The notes under the pieces were generated by a model, which made no database searches, had not been told where the DNA came from, and saw only the letters and a program-made list of their open reading frames with translations. Both the position numbers and the translations under genes were made by a program. Below, piece by piece: positions 33,162 through 40,887 of a stretch of 64,000 nt of DNA (the first letter of the stretch is position 1; every line of letters begins with the position of its first letter). Origin of the DNA: Paenibacillus sp. Soil750 (lineage in GTDB: Bacteria > Bacillota > Bacilli > Paenibacillales > NBRC-103111). The stretch covers positions 378,385 through 442,384 of the forward strand of contig NZ_LMSD01000042.1 of the NCBI RefSeq assembly GCF_001428045.1, in the 5' to 3' direction.

Positions 33162-34982
33162 CTAGCCCACATTACTAAAACTCGGCACCAAATGCTTCAC
33201 AGCCTCATAGACGGTTCCATGTTTGTCAGCAATAACCTTCTCTAGTCTTAAGATCTTCAGTGCTAATTCATTCTGGCTAATTTTCAAAGGACTTCCCACA
33301 AAGATCCGATCATGCGAGGTATTCCCAAGCCCTTCTTCGCTTAGAAGCAACTCTTCATATAACTTCTCCCCTGGACGAATGCCTGAGAATTGAATCTCCA
33401 TGTCGACTCCTGGTTCGAAGCCGGAGAGACGAATGAGGTCGGTGGCTAGATCAACGATTTTGACCGGTTCTCCCATATCTAACACGAAGATCTCGCCGCC
33501 TTTCGCGAAAGCACCTGCTTGGATAACGAGCTGAACAGCTTCTGGAATGGTCATGAAATAGCGCACCATTTCTGGATGCGTGACGGTCACAGGTCCGCCA
33601 AAAGCGATCTGTTCTTTGAAATGCGGGATCACACTACCGCGACTACCGAGTACATTACCAAAGCGCACGGCTACGAATTTGGTTTGACTTACGAGGTCCA
33701 TGCTTTGAATAATTTGTTCGGCAATCCGCTTGGTAGCTCCCATGATACTCGTGGGATTGACGGCTTTATCCGTAGAAATGAAAACAAATCTCTCCGCGTT
33801 AAATTGATGGGCACATTCTGCAACATTTCGGGTTCCGAAAACGTTATTCTTAATAGCTTCTGCTGGATTGCGTTCCATGAGTGGAACGTGTTTATGAGCA
33901 GCTGCATGGAAAATAACCTTTGGCTGAAAAGATTGAAAAACTTCCTTCATCCGTTCCAAATCCTGAACATCTGCGATCACTGGTTCTATGTGTAATGTTG
34001 GAAAAAGTCTATGTATTTCTTTCTCGATGACATAAATACTGTTCTCACCATGGCCCAACAGAATTAACTTTTTGGGATGAAAAGGTGCAATTTGTCTGCA
34101 CAATTCGGAACCAATGGAGCCTCCGGCACCTGTGATTAGAACGACTTTACCTTGTACATAATTGGCAATGCCATCTAGATCAATGTTAATAGGGTCACGG
34201 CCAAGTAGATCTTCTACTTGCACATCTCGAATCGCATTTATCGTGACTTTACCTTCAATCAAATCATTAATCCTAGGAATGATTTTCATTTTGGCTTTGG
34301 TATGTTTACAGATCGTAATAATTTCGGATACTTCTAGCTTGGAAACAGATGGCATTGCAATAATAATTTCGTCAATATCATTGGTTTCCACAATTCGAAT
34401 AATCTCATTGCGGTCGCCTAGAACAGGGACTCCCATAATGAAGTGCTTATACTTAGAAGGATCATCATCAACGAAAGCAACAGGGTACACGGGAGAATTC
34501 GAATTATATTTCAATTCTTTGGCGATTAAGATCCCACAGTCTCCTGCCCCAATGATCAATGCTTTCCGTTGGTTAGATTGCTTCTTATTGTATTTATCTC
34601 TAACAACTCGCCATATAAATCTACTTGCCCCTATAATGAGGATCATATTCTCCATAACACGGACGTAAACAGCGAAGGGAACCCGGGGCTCATGTAACAA
34701 AATCATAATGAAATAAGACAGTGTACAGGTAGCTACGACTGCTTTGAAGATCGATATGACTTCGCCTATACTCGCATATTCCCATACGCGTCTATACATC
34801 TTGAAGTAGATTAAACAAGCAGATCCAACAATCATGGATATCGCTGAATATTCAATCCACTGTCTCATATAGGCTTCAGGAATATGCAATTCAAACCTTA
34901 ACAAATAGGCAATTAAAACGCTTATCCATATCAGAACCATATCGAGCAAAACGAGTATTGTCTTTTTGCTGCCTAACTTCAC
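33162..34982 (-). CDS. epsC: Membrane nucleoside-diphosphate-sugar 4,6-dehydratase (EpsC/PglF/CapD-type)
   Basis: This 606-residue protein has an N-terminal part with four membrane helices (about 10-110). Two Rossmann regions follow: AKALIIGAGDCG-type (about 143) and the catalytic VVLITGAGGSIGSELCRQIA (about 280). MGATKRIAEQIIQ carries the Met-x-x-x-Lys pattern of this group, and FMTIPEAVQLVIQAG follows. It dehydrates UDP-GlcNAc to the 4-keto-6-deoxy sugar at the membrane. A GTG start after GAGGGA is used. The gene is less AT-rich than those downstream. Confidence 0.94.
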   Translation of the reverse strand: MKLGSKKTILVLLDMVLIWISVLIAYLLRFELHIPEAYMRQWIEYSAISMIVGSACLIYFKMYRRVWEYASIGEVISIFKAVVATCTLSYFIMILLHEPRVPFAVYVRVMENMILIIGASRFIWRVVRDKYNKKQSNQRKALIIGAGDCGILIAKELKYNSNSPVYPVAFVDDDPSKYKHFIMGVPVLGDRNEIIRIVETNDIDEIIIAMPSVSKLEVSEIITICKHTKAKMKIIPRINDLIEGKVTINAIRDVQVEDLLGRDPINIDLDGIANYVQGKVVLITGAGGSIGSELCRQIAPFHPKKLILLGHGENSIYVIEKEIHRLFPTLHIEPVIADVQDLERMKEVFQSFQPKVIFHAAAHKHVPLMERNPAEAIKNNVFGTRNVAECAHQFNAERFVFISTDKAVNPTSIMGATKRIAEQIIQSMDLVSQTKFVAVRFGNVLGSRGSVIPHFKEQIAFGGPVTVTHPEMVRYFMTIPEAVQLVIQAGAFAKGGEIFVLDMGEPVKIVDLATDLIRLSGFEPGVDMEIQFSGIRPGEKLYEELLLSEEGLGNTSHDRIFVGSPLKISQNELALKILRLEKVIADKHGTVYEAVKHLVPSFSNVG

Positions 34983-35007
34983 GGAAATCCCTCACTCGTA
35001 AATGATC

Positions 35008-35697
35008 TTATTGACTTTCACCATAGTAATAGTAATAATAGGCATCTTTATTTTTGCGATCCACATTGTTCAGCACAACGCCAAGAATTCTTGCTCGCAC
35101 ATTATCTAGGTTTTGCTTTGCTTTGAGAACAGCTTCTCTCTTCGTTCTATCCGAATTTACGACCAAGATAACACCATCTGTACGCGAAGCAATGATCTGT
35201 GAATCGGTTACAGCGATCGCAGGAGGAGCATCAATCAGAATAACATCAAAAGACTGTTTCAACTCATCAATCGTGCTTATCATCTTCTTGGAAGCGAGGA
35301 TCTCCGATGGGTTAGGTGGGATAGGTCCCGAAGTAATAATCTGCAAGTTAGGTATAAAGGTGTCTTGAAGTACTTCCCGAATGGTTAGTTGATTCGTTAA
35401 CAGGTTCGTGAGTCCCCAACGATTCGATACACGCAAGGTATGGTGCATGGTTGGTTTTCTGAGATCCCCGTCGATGATTAATACTTTCTTATCTGTTTGT
35501 GCATAGGCTACAGCTAGATTGATCAGTGTCGTTGATTTCCCTTCACCGGGACCAGCAGAAGTTACCATGATAACCCTTAGCTCCTCATCGATAGATGAGA
35601 ATTGGATGTTGGTACGAAGGGCTCTGTACGCTTCCGAAATGGGAGATTTGGGATTCTGATGTGTGATAATCGGTCTTTTATTGGTTGAGTTTGACAT
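35008..35697 (-). CDS. Bacterial tyrosine kinase for exopolysaccharide synthesis (CpsD/CapB/EpsB)
   Basis: This 229-residue BY-kinase is of the split Firmicute type. Walker A is GPGEGKST (about 49-56), Walker A' is VLIIDGDLRKP, and DVILIDAPPA forms Walker B. The C-terminus is a Tyr cluster (AYYYYYYGESQ) for autophosphorylation. The partner Wzz-like protein is encoded directly upstream with a 20-bp frame overlap, and the PHP phosphatase two genes up should reverse phosphorylation. The ATG at 35697 has GGGAGGA upstream; 35724 is a longer, less likely start. Confidence 0.95.
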   Translation of the reverse strand: MSNSTNKRPIITHQNPKSPISEAYRALRTNIQFSSIDEELRVIMVTSAGPGEGKSTTLINLAVAYAQTDKKVLIIDGDLRKPTMHHTLRVSNRWGLTNLLTNQLTIREVLQDTFIPNLQIITSGPIPPNPSEILASKKMISTIDELKQSFDVILIDAPPAIAVTDSQIIASRTDGVILVVNSDRTKREAVLKAKQNLDNVRARILGVVLNNVDRKNKDAYYYYYYGESQ

Positions 35698-36436
35698 CCG
35701 AACGTCCTCCCACTCTTTGTTCATTCGCCTGTTTGCTATGATTGTTCTGTAAATCTTCTGGTCTCATCTTGGTAATCATGGCTAGGGTTGGCAGCCCTAA
35801 ATATTGTTCAACTTCTTCTTCAGTCGTTAGTTGATCGTTCAAGTATTCCAATAGGAAGGCAACTCCTAGCGCAATCATTAATGACACGACGAAAGCGATA
35901 GCTACGTTTAATTTCTTATTCGGCTTCACTGGCACTGGATTCTCTATATCTTTGGCCTCATTCAGTAATGAAATATTATCGACTTTCATAATCTTAGGAA
36001 TTTCATCTTGGAATACGATCGACACGGCATTAGCAATGCTCGCAGCGCGAGCGTAAGAAGGATCTTGTACAATGAGAGTCATAACTTGTGTATTGTTAAC
36101 TGAGCTCACTTTGACCGTATTTACGAGCTGCTCAGCAGTCATTTTCAAATGTGGGTATTCGGCAACGACCTTATCCATGATTCTTGGCGTACGAATAATT
36201 TCTTTATACGTGTCAATAAGTCTGATATTTAAATTAACTGTATTGATGTCAACTTGAGATAAACCTACTTGATCACTTGATTTATTTACAATTAATTTAG
36301 TTGAAGCTTGATATATGGGTTGCATAAAGAAATAGCTGATAATCCCCGTTGCTACTGTGACCAGCACAACAATTGAAAGTATCATCCACACCCTTTTCTT
36401 GATAATCTTCAAGTAATCTTTTAAATCCAGTTCCAT
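35678..36436 (-). CDS. Wzz-type chain-length and kinase-activator protein (CpsC/CapA/EpsA)
   Basis: This 252-residue membrane protein has two helices (about 17-38 and 178-198) flanking an external domain. ELDLKDYLKIIKKRVWMI opens the Wzz domain, and the proline-rich ENPVPVKPNKKLNVAIAFVV precedes the second helix. The cytoplasmic tail should activate the BY-kinase encoded next. GGAGGG precedes the ATG. It opens the core polysaccharide gene block. Confidence 0.93.
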   Translation of the reverse strand: MELDLKDYLKIIKKRVWMILSIVVLVTVATGIISYFFMQPIYQASTKLIVNKSSDQVGLSQVDINTVNLNIRLIDTYKEIIRTPRIMDKVVAEYPHLKMTAEQLVNTVKVSSVNNTQVMTLIVQDPSYARAASIANAVSIVFQDEIPKIMKVDNISLLNEAKDIENPVPVKPNKKLNVAIAFVVSLMIALGVAFLLEYLNDQLTTEEEVEQYLGLPTLAMITKMRPEDLQNNHSKQANEQRVGGRSDVKLNQ

Positions 36437-36511
36437 GCCATTCCCTCCGTCTACATGATGTCATGTCTCGCCTTGGTCGTTGTTTTCATCATTTTTTTAT
36501 TAGAAAAGATA

Positions 36512-36548
36512 AGGAATCCCCCTCTATCTGGTAGAGATGAGGATTCCT
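36512..36548 (-). terminator. Terminator after the SLH protein gene
   Basis: On the minus strand AGGAATCC / GGATTCCT arms with an inner CTCT...AGAG pairing are followed by a T-rich tract. It may reduce read-through from the SLH gene into the wzz-kinase operon. Confidence 0.7.
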
Positions 36549-36565
36549 CCTGAAATATACGGTTT

Positions 36566-38971
36566 CTATTTATTCAACAAACGATAGATAACAACCGCGG
36601 CTTGAGCACGAGTAGAGTTAGCATTGGGATTAAATACATTGCCTTCCTCGCCAATAACAATGCCTTCACTTGCTGCAAGCGCAACGCCGGATTTCAAAGA
36701 TGCGTTAATCGCAGCCACATCTGTAAATCCTTTGAGTGCTTCGTCTACCTTAGCTGGGCTCAAAGAAATCCCTTTAAGTGCTAGCGCTCTGGATGACATT
36801 ACTGCCATTTCTGCGCGTGTAATATTACCATTCGGATCAAACTTCCCTGCTTCTTTACCATTCACAATGCCATTCTTAACTGCCGAAGCCACGTATACTT
36901 TGAACCAGTCCGAATCATTCACATCGGTAAAGTTCTCAGTTGCTGTTGCACTTTCCAAGGAGAATGTTTTTACGATCATTTTCGCAAATTCTGCACGTGT
37001 TACTAGACCGTTCGGTACGAAAGATTGATCAGCACGACCTTCTAGGATGCCTTTGGATGCAGCAACTTGAATCTGTCTGCCAGCCCACGCTTTAACTGAA
37101 GCTGTGTCGCCGAATTCAACTTTATTCTCAACAACTGTATACGTAGAGAATCCAGTACGCATTGCATTCAGAACGCCATTCTCATAGCTGCCACCGTAGA
37201 ATTCTAATTTGCCATCAACGATTTTGGCTAGGGATAACAACTCTGTATCGAATTTGCTGCCGTTAGGAACTGGAATCGTGACTTCAACAGGTGTATTGAA
37301 GTTACTGATATGCGTTCCACCAGATGTAAATTCAAATTCATATACCCCAGCTGCTACAGGCAATTGTGTTGCGCTTGTTGCTACTTTGGTATCTTGATTC
37401 GTCACTTTAAGTGAAGTATCTGCTCCGAACTCAGTTGGACTTACGCCTAATGAAAGGCCATTCATGGAAATGGCTACAGTATCTACACCATTTGCGATAG
37501 CGGCATCCAACAAAGCTTTACCTAACGGAATTTCTGTTGTTTTGGCAGTGATTGAACCAAAATCAAGCTTAAGTTGAATTTTCTCAACTGTTGCATTCGG
37601 ATTCAATTGTTTCAATTGATCGTTAAGCACTTTCGCTTTCGCAGCAATTTCTTTCATCTTGTTTGCTAGATCAGCAACATCAAGCGTTGGTTTAGCTGTC
37701 TCACCTTCAACTTTAATCGACTTGCTTAGATCTAACGTCGCTAGTTCTTGAAGTGCATTTTTTACTGCTTCTTGTGCTTTTTGGAAAATTTCTTGTTTCT
37801 TTTCTTCGGATGCGCCCACGAGTTCTTTGGAAAGATTACCCAATTCTACTGATGGATCAGGATTAACTGGAAGAACACCTCCAGTGTTACCACCAGTATT
37901 ACCTCCGGTGTTTCCACCATCGCCATCTCCGTCGTCAGTTTTATTTAATGTTTTCTCAGGTGAAATATACAGCAGAAGACCAAATTTTTTATCATGTGCT
38001 TGGAAAACACCTTTTCCTGTTTCAGCACCGTCAAGTAGAAGTTTGCCACCTTCAAATTTCACGCCACTCCCGCTTACCAATTCCCAATTTAAATAAGGAT
38101 TTAATGATACCAAGTCAAATACTGTAAGATTTGGTTCGTATACTTCAGAACTCGAATCCAAATCAGTAAGTTTGAAATCCGGTGCCAATATGTATCTGAT
38201 ACCAGCAGATTCGATTGCTGTTCTTGCTGCAATGGCTGTTGGGCCAATCTTATTCGCAACTCGGTTCTGAACTGCATTAAGATCGCCAAGTGAAATTTCG
38301 TAATATTTCAGAAAGTTACTAATTAGTAAATCTTGTGTCAAAATGTCGTTGTCAACAATTGTACTCAACGTGTCTTTGATATCTTGTGAGGAACCACCGA
38401 GCAAGAAAACTTTCCCTACACTTTCAAGTAGCTCGTTTTGGTTTTCTTCCGAAGCCATCGCTTGAAGTGCAGCATCTTGGAAAGCTATAACATCAGCTTT
38501 AGTTAAAGTTTTCCCACCAGGTACCTTCGTAAAAATAGCGTCAATTGCTGGTTTAATATGCGAATCGTTCAGCAATGCATTGATTGCTTCGCCAGACTCA
38601 TCGTAGAATAAATCCAAGCCATTAATAAGCGCAAATATTGCTTTTACATCTACATCTACATCGCTAAATTTTGACCAGACATTTCCAAGTAAAACTTTTA
38701 TATCATCTGTTGTTATTTCATTATTAGCAACTGCACCAGCAACAAGACCTCTCGTCGCCTTAACTGCTTCAAGCCCATCAGCATCCTTAGCTAACTCCAC
38801 ACGCAAACCTTCAAGTTTACCTTGTAAGGACGCCGTATCAGCAGAAGCAACCCCCGCCGTAATACCCAGTTTATTAGCTAGACCTTGCTCACTCAATGGA
38901 AGTCCAGCAATGGATGCAAACATGATGCTTGCTGCCAAAGTTGTAACCGTTAATTTCTTTTTCATCGTCAT
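36566..38971 (-). CDS. Secreted SLH-domain protein within the polysaccharide locus
   Basis: This 801-residue protein has a signal peptide (KKKLTVTTLAASIMFASIAG). Its first 330 residues form an unrecognised helical domain, then comes a GNTGGNTGGNTGG linker near residue 355, a helical stretch and a beta-rich domain (about 370-620). Three SLH repeats end the protein (FVPNGLVTRAEFAKMIVKTF; FDPNGNITRAEMAVMSSRAL; FNPNANSTRAQAAVVIYRLL). SLH domains bind pyruvylated secondary cell-wall polymer. The ATG at 38971 follows AGAGGTG by 9 nt. It lies between the phosphatase gene and wzz, which suggests a role in retaining or organising the polymer at the surface; that is inference. Confidence 0.88.
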   Translation of the reverse strand: MTMKKKLTVTTLAASIMFASIAGLPLSEQGLANKLGITAGVASADTASLQGKLEGLRVELAKDADGLEAVKATRGLVAGAVANNEITTDDIKVLLGNVWSKFSDVDVDVKAIFALINGLDLFYDESGEAINALLNDSHIKPAIDAIFTKVPGGKTLTKADVIAFQDAALQAMASEENQNELLESVGKVFLLGGSSQDIKDTLSTIVDNDILTQDLLISNFLKYYEISLGDLNAVQNRVANKIGPTAIAARTAIESAGIRYILAPDFKLTDLDSSSEVYEPNLTVFDLVSLNPYLNWELVSGSGVKFEGGKLLLDGAETGKGVFQAHDKKFGLLLYISPEKTLNKTDDGDGDGGNTGGNTGGNTGGVLPVNPDPSVELGNLSKELVGASEEKKQEIFQKAQEAVKNALQELATLDLSKSIKVEGETAKPTLDVADLANKMKEIAAKAKVLNDQLKQLNPNATVEKIQLKLDFGSITAKTTEIPLGKALLDAAIANGVDTVAISMNGLSLGVSPTEFGADTSLKVTNQDTKVATSATQLPVAAGVYEFEFTSGGTHISNFNTPVEVTIPVPNGSKFDTELLSLAKIVDGKLEFYGGSYENGVLNAMRTGFSTYTVVENKVEFGDTASVKAWAGRQIQVAASKGILEGRADQSFVPNGLVTRAEFAKMIVKTFSLESATATENFTDVNDSDWFKVYVASAVKNGIVNGKEAGKFDPNGNITRAEMAVMSSRALALKGISLSPAKVDEALKGFTDVAAINASLKSGVALAASEGIVIGEEGNVFNPNANSTRAQAAVVIYRLLNK

Positions 38972-39007
38972 GCTAAAATTCACCTCTTTAAATTAGTTGT
39001 CTTGCAT

Positions 39008-39778
39008 TTATTTGGATTTCCAAAACTGAAACCATTTTGGTCTCGACCAAACAGGCGATTGTGTCTCAATAGAAAGGTTATGTATGATCCTGTTGGCATT
39101 GTTTTGAAAAGAACTCACAATTCCTTGCCCTAGCTCTGAACGTAAAGCTTCATATCCTTCAGCAAGCGCGAACCCACGATGTGTCTTGTTGTGTGCGTCT
39201 GACGAAATAAAATGTGCTAAGTGATTCCTGCATAAATCAAATGACAGTGATTCAATGGACTTACCGAAGTGACCGAGCAGTGAATGAGCCGTTACTTGAC
39301 TCAAGGCACCAAGCTGCACTAATTCAAGAAGCTTCGTAGGATCCTGGGCAATCTCACGATTACGCTCCGGATGTGCGATAATTGGCACAATATCCAGTAG
39401 CAGCAGTTCGTGCATAACTTCATCTATTCCCGCAGGTATTCGATCTGATGGGAATTCCATAAGCAAGTAGCGTGAGCCATCTAACGTGGCAGTTCGCCCA
39501 GCTTCAAGATCGTCAATTAATCCCCGATAGACGCGAATCTCTTGACCTGTATGGATATGAAGAGGAATATTCCTGTTATTGAGCTCCTCTTGAAACAATT
39601 TCACTTGCTCTACAACTAAAGTTGCATCGTTCGTGAATCTACCATTTTCATGATGTGGGGTAGCAATTACGGTATGTATTCCTTGTTCCACGGCTGCCCT
39701 TGCCATGTGAACGGCTTGCTCCAGATCAGATGCCCCGTCATCTAAACCTGGTAGTATATGACTATGTATATCAATCAT
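39008..39778 (-). CDS. PHP-family protein tyrosine phosphatase (CpsB/CapC/YwqE)
   Basis: This 256-residue metal-dependent phosphatase has metal ligands in MIDIHSHILPGLDDG (H5, H7), TPHHENG, IIAHPERN and SSDAHN. It dephosphorylates the BY-kinase and so tunes polymer synthesis. The ATG at 39778 gives the family's normal N-terminus; the TTG at 39790 is an extension. The gene is first in the minus-strand series leading to the SLH protein and the polysaccharide genes. Confidence 0.94.
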   Translation of the reverse strand: MIDIHSHILPGLDDGASDLEQAVHMARAAVEQGIHTVIATPHHENGRFTNDATLVVEQVKLFQEELNNRNIPLHIHTGQEIRVYRGLIDDLEAGRTATLDGSRYLLMEFPSDRIPAGIDEVMHELLLLDIVPIIAHPERNREIAQDPTKLLELVQLGALSQVTAHSLLGHFGKSIESLSFDLCRNHLAHFISSDAHNKTHRGFALAEGYEALRSELGQGIVSSFQNNANRIIHNLSIETQSPVWSRPKWFQFWKSK

Positions 39779-40168
39779 AGGAGACCCCAATCACGTAAAC
39801 AAACGATATTATTTCGACAAAAAATCAGGATTTAAACCATTTTTCTCCTAAATCTCTTACTGAAAGTGTAACATATATACGATGTGTTGCCTACCTTAAG
39901 AACTAGGAAACAAGTACCGAATTCGCGAATTTTATGGAATATTAATCAAATTTTCACCTTTGTAATAGTTCCGAATTTTATGTGCAATTTAGGCTCATTC
40001 TCTTACGAACTGCTAGAAAAGACTAAAATATCCTATTTTCCCATTTGATTCGACAAATTTCTACAAACCACCTTTATTATTCGACATTATTCCCCATAGA
40101 TTAAAAGGTTGAATTTTCTGTAAACTATAGTTTACATTTTTTTCGAGGAGTTCATGATAAAAAAATAA
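39779..40168. promoter_or_regulatory. Upstream control region of the polysaccharide locus
   Basis: This AT-rich 390-bp gap has no supported gene. It holds a perfect 18-bp palindrome, TGTAAACTATAGTTTACA (40119-40136), and a 12-bp palindrome AATTCGCGAATT near 39920. Promoter hexamers for the phosphatase gene could not be fixed with confidence. Confidence 0.5.
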
Positions 40169-40199
40169 GCCTCTTCCCATTTTTTTTTACAAAAGAGGC
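40169..40199 (-). terminator. Terminator of the small membrane-protein pair
   Basis: On the minus strand GCCTCTT / AAGAGGC arms are followed by a long T run, about 25 nt after the stop at 40223. Confidence 0.75.
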
Positions 40200-40222
40200 A
40201 TTTAGCATGGATTTCATCCTGA

Positions 40223-40546
40223 TTATTTCTTAAATTTCATCAAATCACACAGCCCTACGAAGAATACAACGATGGTTGTGAATACGATTAGTCTGAAATC
40301 CCAAGCATTCGGAAACTCATTCATTTTGGTATCTGTCGCACGGAGAATAAGAACAAAAAACAATAAAAGCAAATCGAAAAACATGCAATAAGCCATCCTT
40401 GCTGAGAGTTTATGAAGTGGGAGTTTGTCCATCATTTTGCCGAATCCAAATAAATCGTTCCACTTCCCGGATTCAGACTTCGACTTCTGGGGGGTATTGT
40501 CTTTATCCTCTTGTTTATCAGCGTTCGGTTTTGGCTCGGTTGACAT
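40223..40546 (-). CDS. Small two-helix membrane protein, unknown
   Basis: This is a 107-residue protein from the ATG at 40546, or 119 from 40582. A charged N-terminal half (STEPKPNADKQEDKDNTPQK) is followed by two hydrophobic helices (FFDLLLLFFVLILRA and IVFTTIVVFFVGLCDLM). No family is recognised. It overlaps the end of the preceding small membrane protein gene, and an AAGGAG lies very close to the ATG, so coupled translation is likely. The start is uncertain. Confidence 0.55.
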   Translation of the reverse strand: MSTEPKPNADKQEDKDNTPQKSKSESGKWNDLFGFGKMMDKLPLHKLSARMAYCMFFDLLLLFFVLILRATDTKMNEFPNAWDFRLIVFTTIVVFFVGLCDLMKFKK

Positions 40547-40739
40547 TCTCCTTGCCAACTCCCTGCATTGACTCGACTGCATCCTGCCACATTAGAATGG
40601 CCCCTATGAAGCTTACACCTGCAATGAAAATCCCCCCCAACGGTGACAATAGCGATGGCTCCCAGGTCAAGATGATAGCTAGAAATCCTACTGCGATTAA
40701 AATATAAGCGCCTGTTATTTTCATTGAGTTCCCTGCCAT
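40518..40739 (-). CDS. Small two-helix membrane protein, unknown
   Basis: This 73-residue protein has two hydrophobic helices: ITGAYILIAVGFLAIILTW (about 8-26) and GGIFIAGVSFIGAILMW (about 35-51). A short charged tail follows. GGGAGGTG lies 9 nt before the ATG, so it is likely a real gene. It forms a two-gene unit with the next small membrane protein and is separated from prkA by a terminator. Function unknown. Confidence 0.6.
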   Translation of the reverse strand: MAGNSMKITGAYILIAVGFLAIILTWEPSLLSPLGGIFIAGVSFIGAILMWQDAVESMQGVGKENVNRAKTER

Positions 40740-40834
40740 AATCTTCTACACCTCCCTTATATGAAGCTAAAGTAGTATATGAGAGATTAATAGATTTCGT
40801 GTTAGGCAACAATCGGCATCCTCTGCACAGTGAA

Positions 40835-40869
40835 AAAGACCTAAGGGGTCGTCACCCGCTCAGGTCTTT
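40835..40869 (-). terminator. prkA terminator
   Basis: On the minus strand AAAGACCT / AGGTCTTT arms with an inner GGGT...ACCC pairing are followed by TTTTT, 19 nt after the prkA stop. Confidence 0.85.
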
Positions 40870-40887
40870 CGCTTCAAGCACGTCAGC

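Noticed and set aside
33519..33995. A 158-aa plus-strand ORF
   Set aside because: It lies wholly inside the EpsC-type dehydratase gene, has no family resemblance and is an antisense shadow.
36566..38971. The SLH protein as the main S-layer protein
   Set aside because: Its size would fit, but it sits in a polysaccharide locus and has no very strong promoter visible; the claim cannot be supported.
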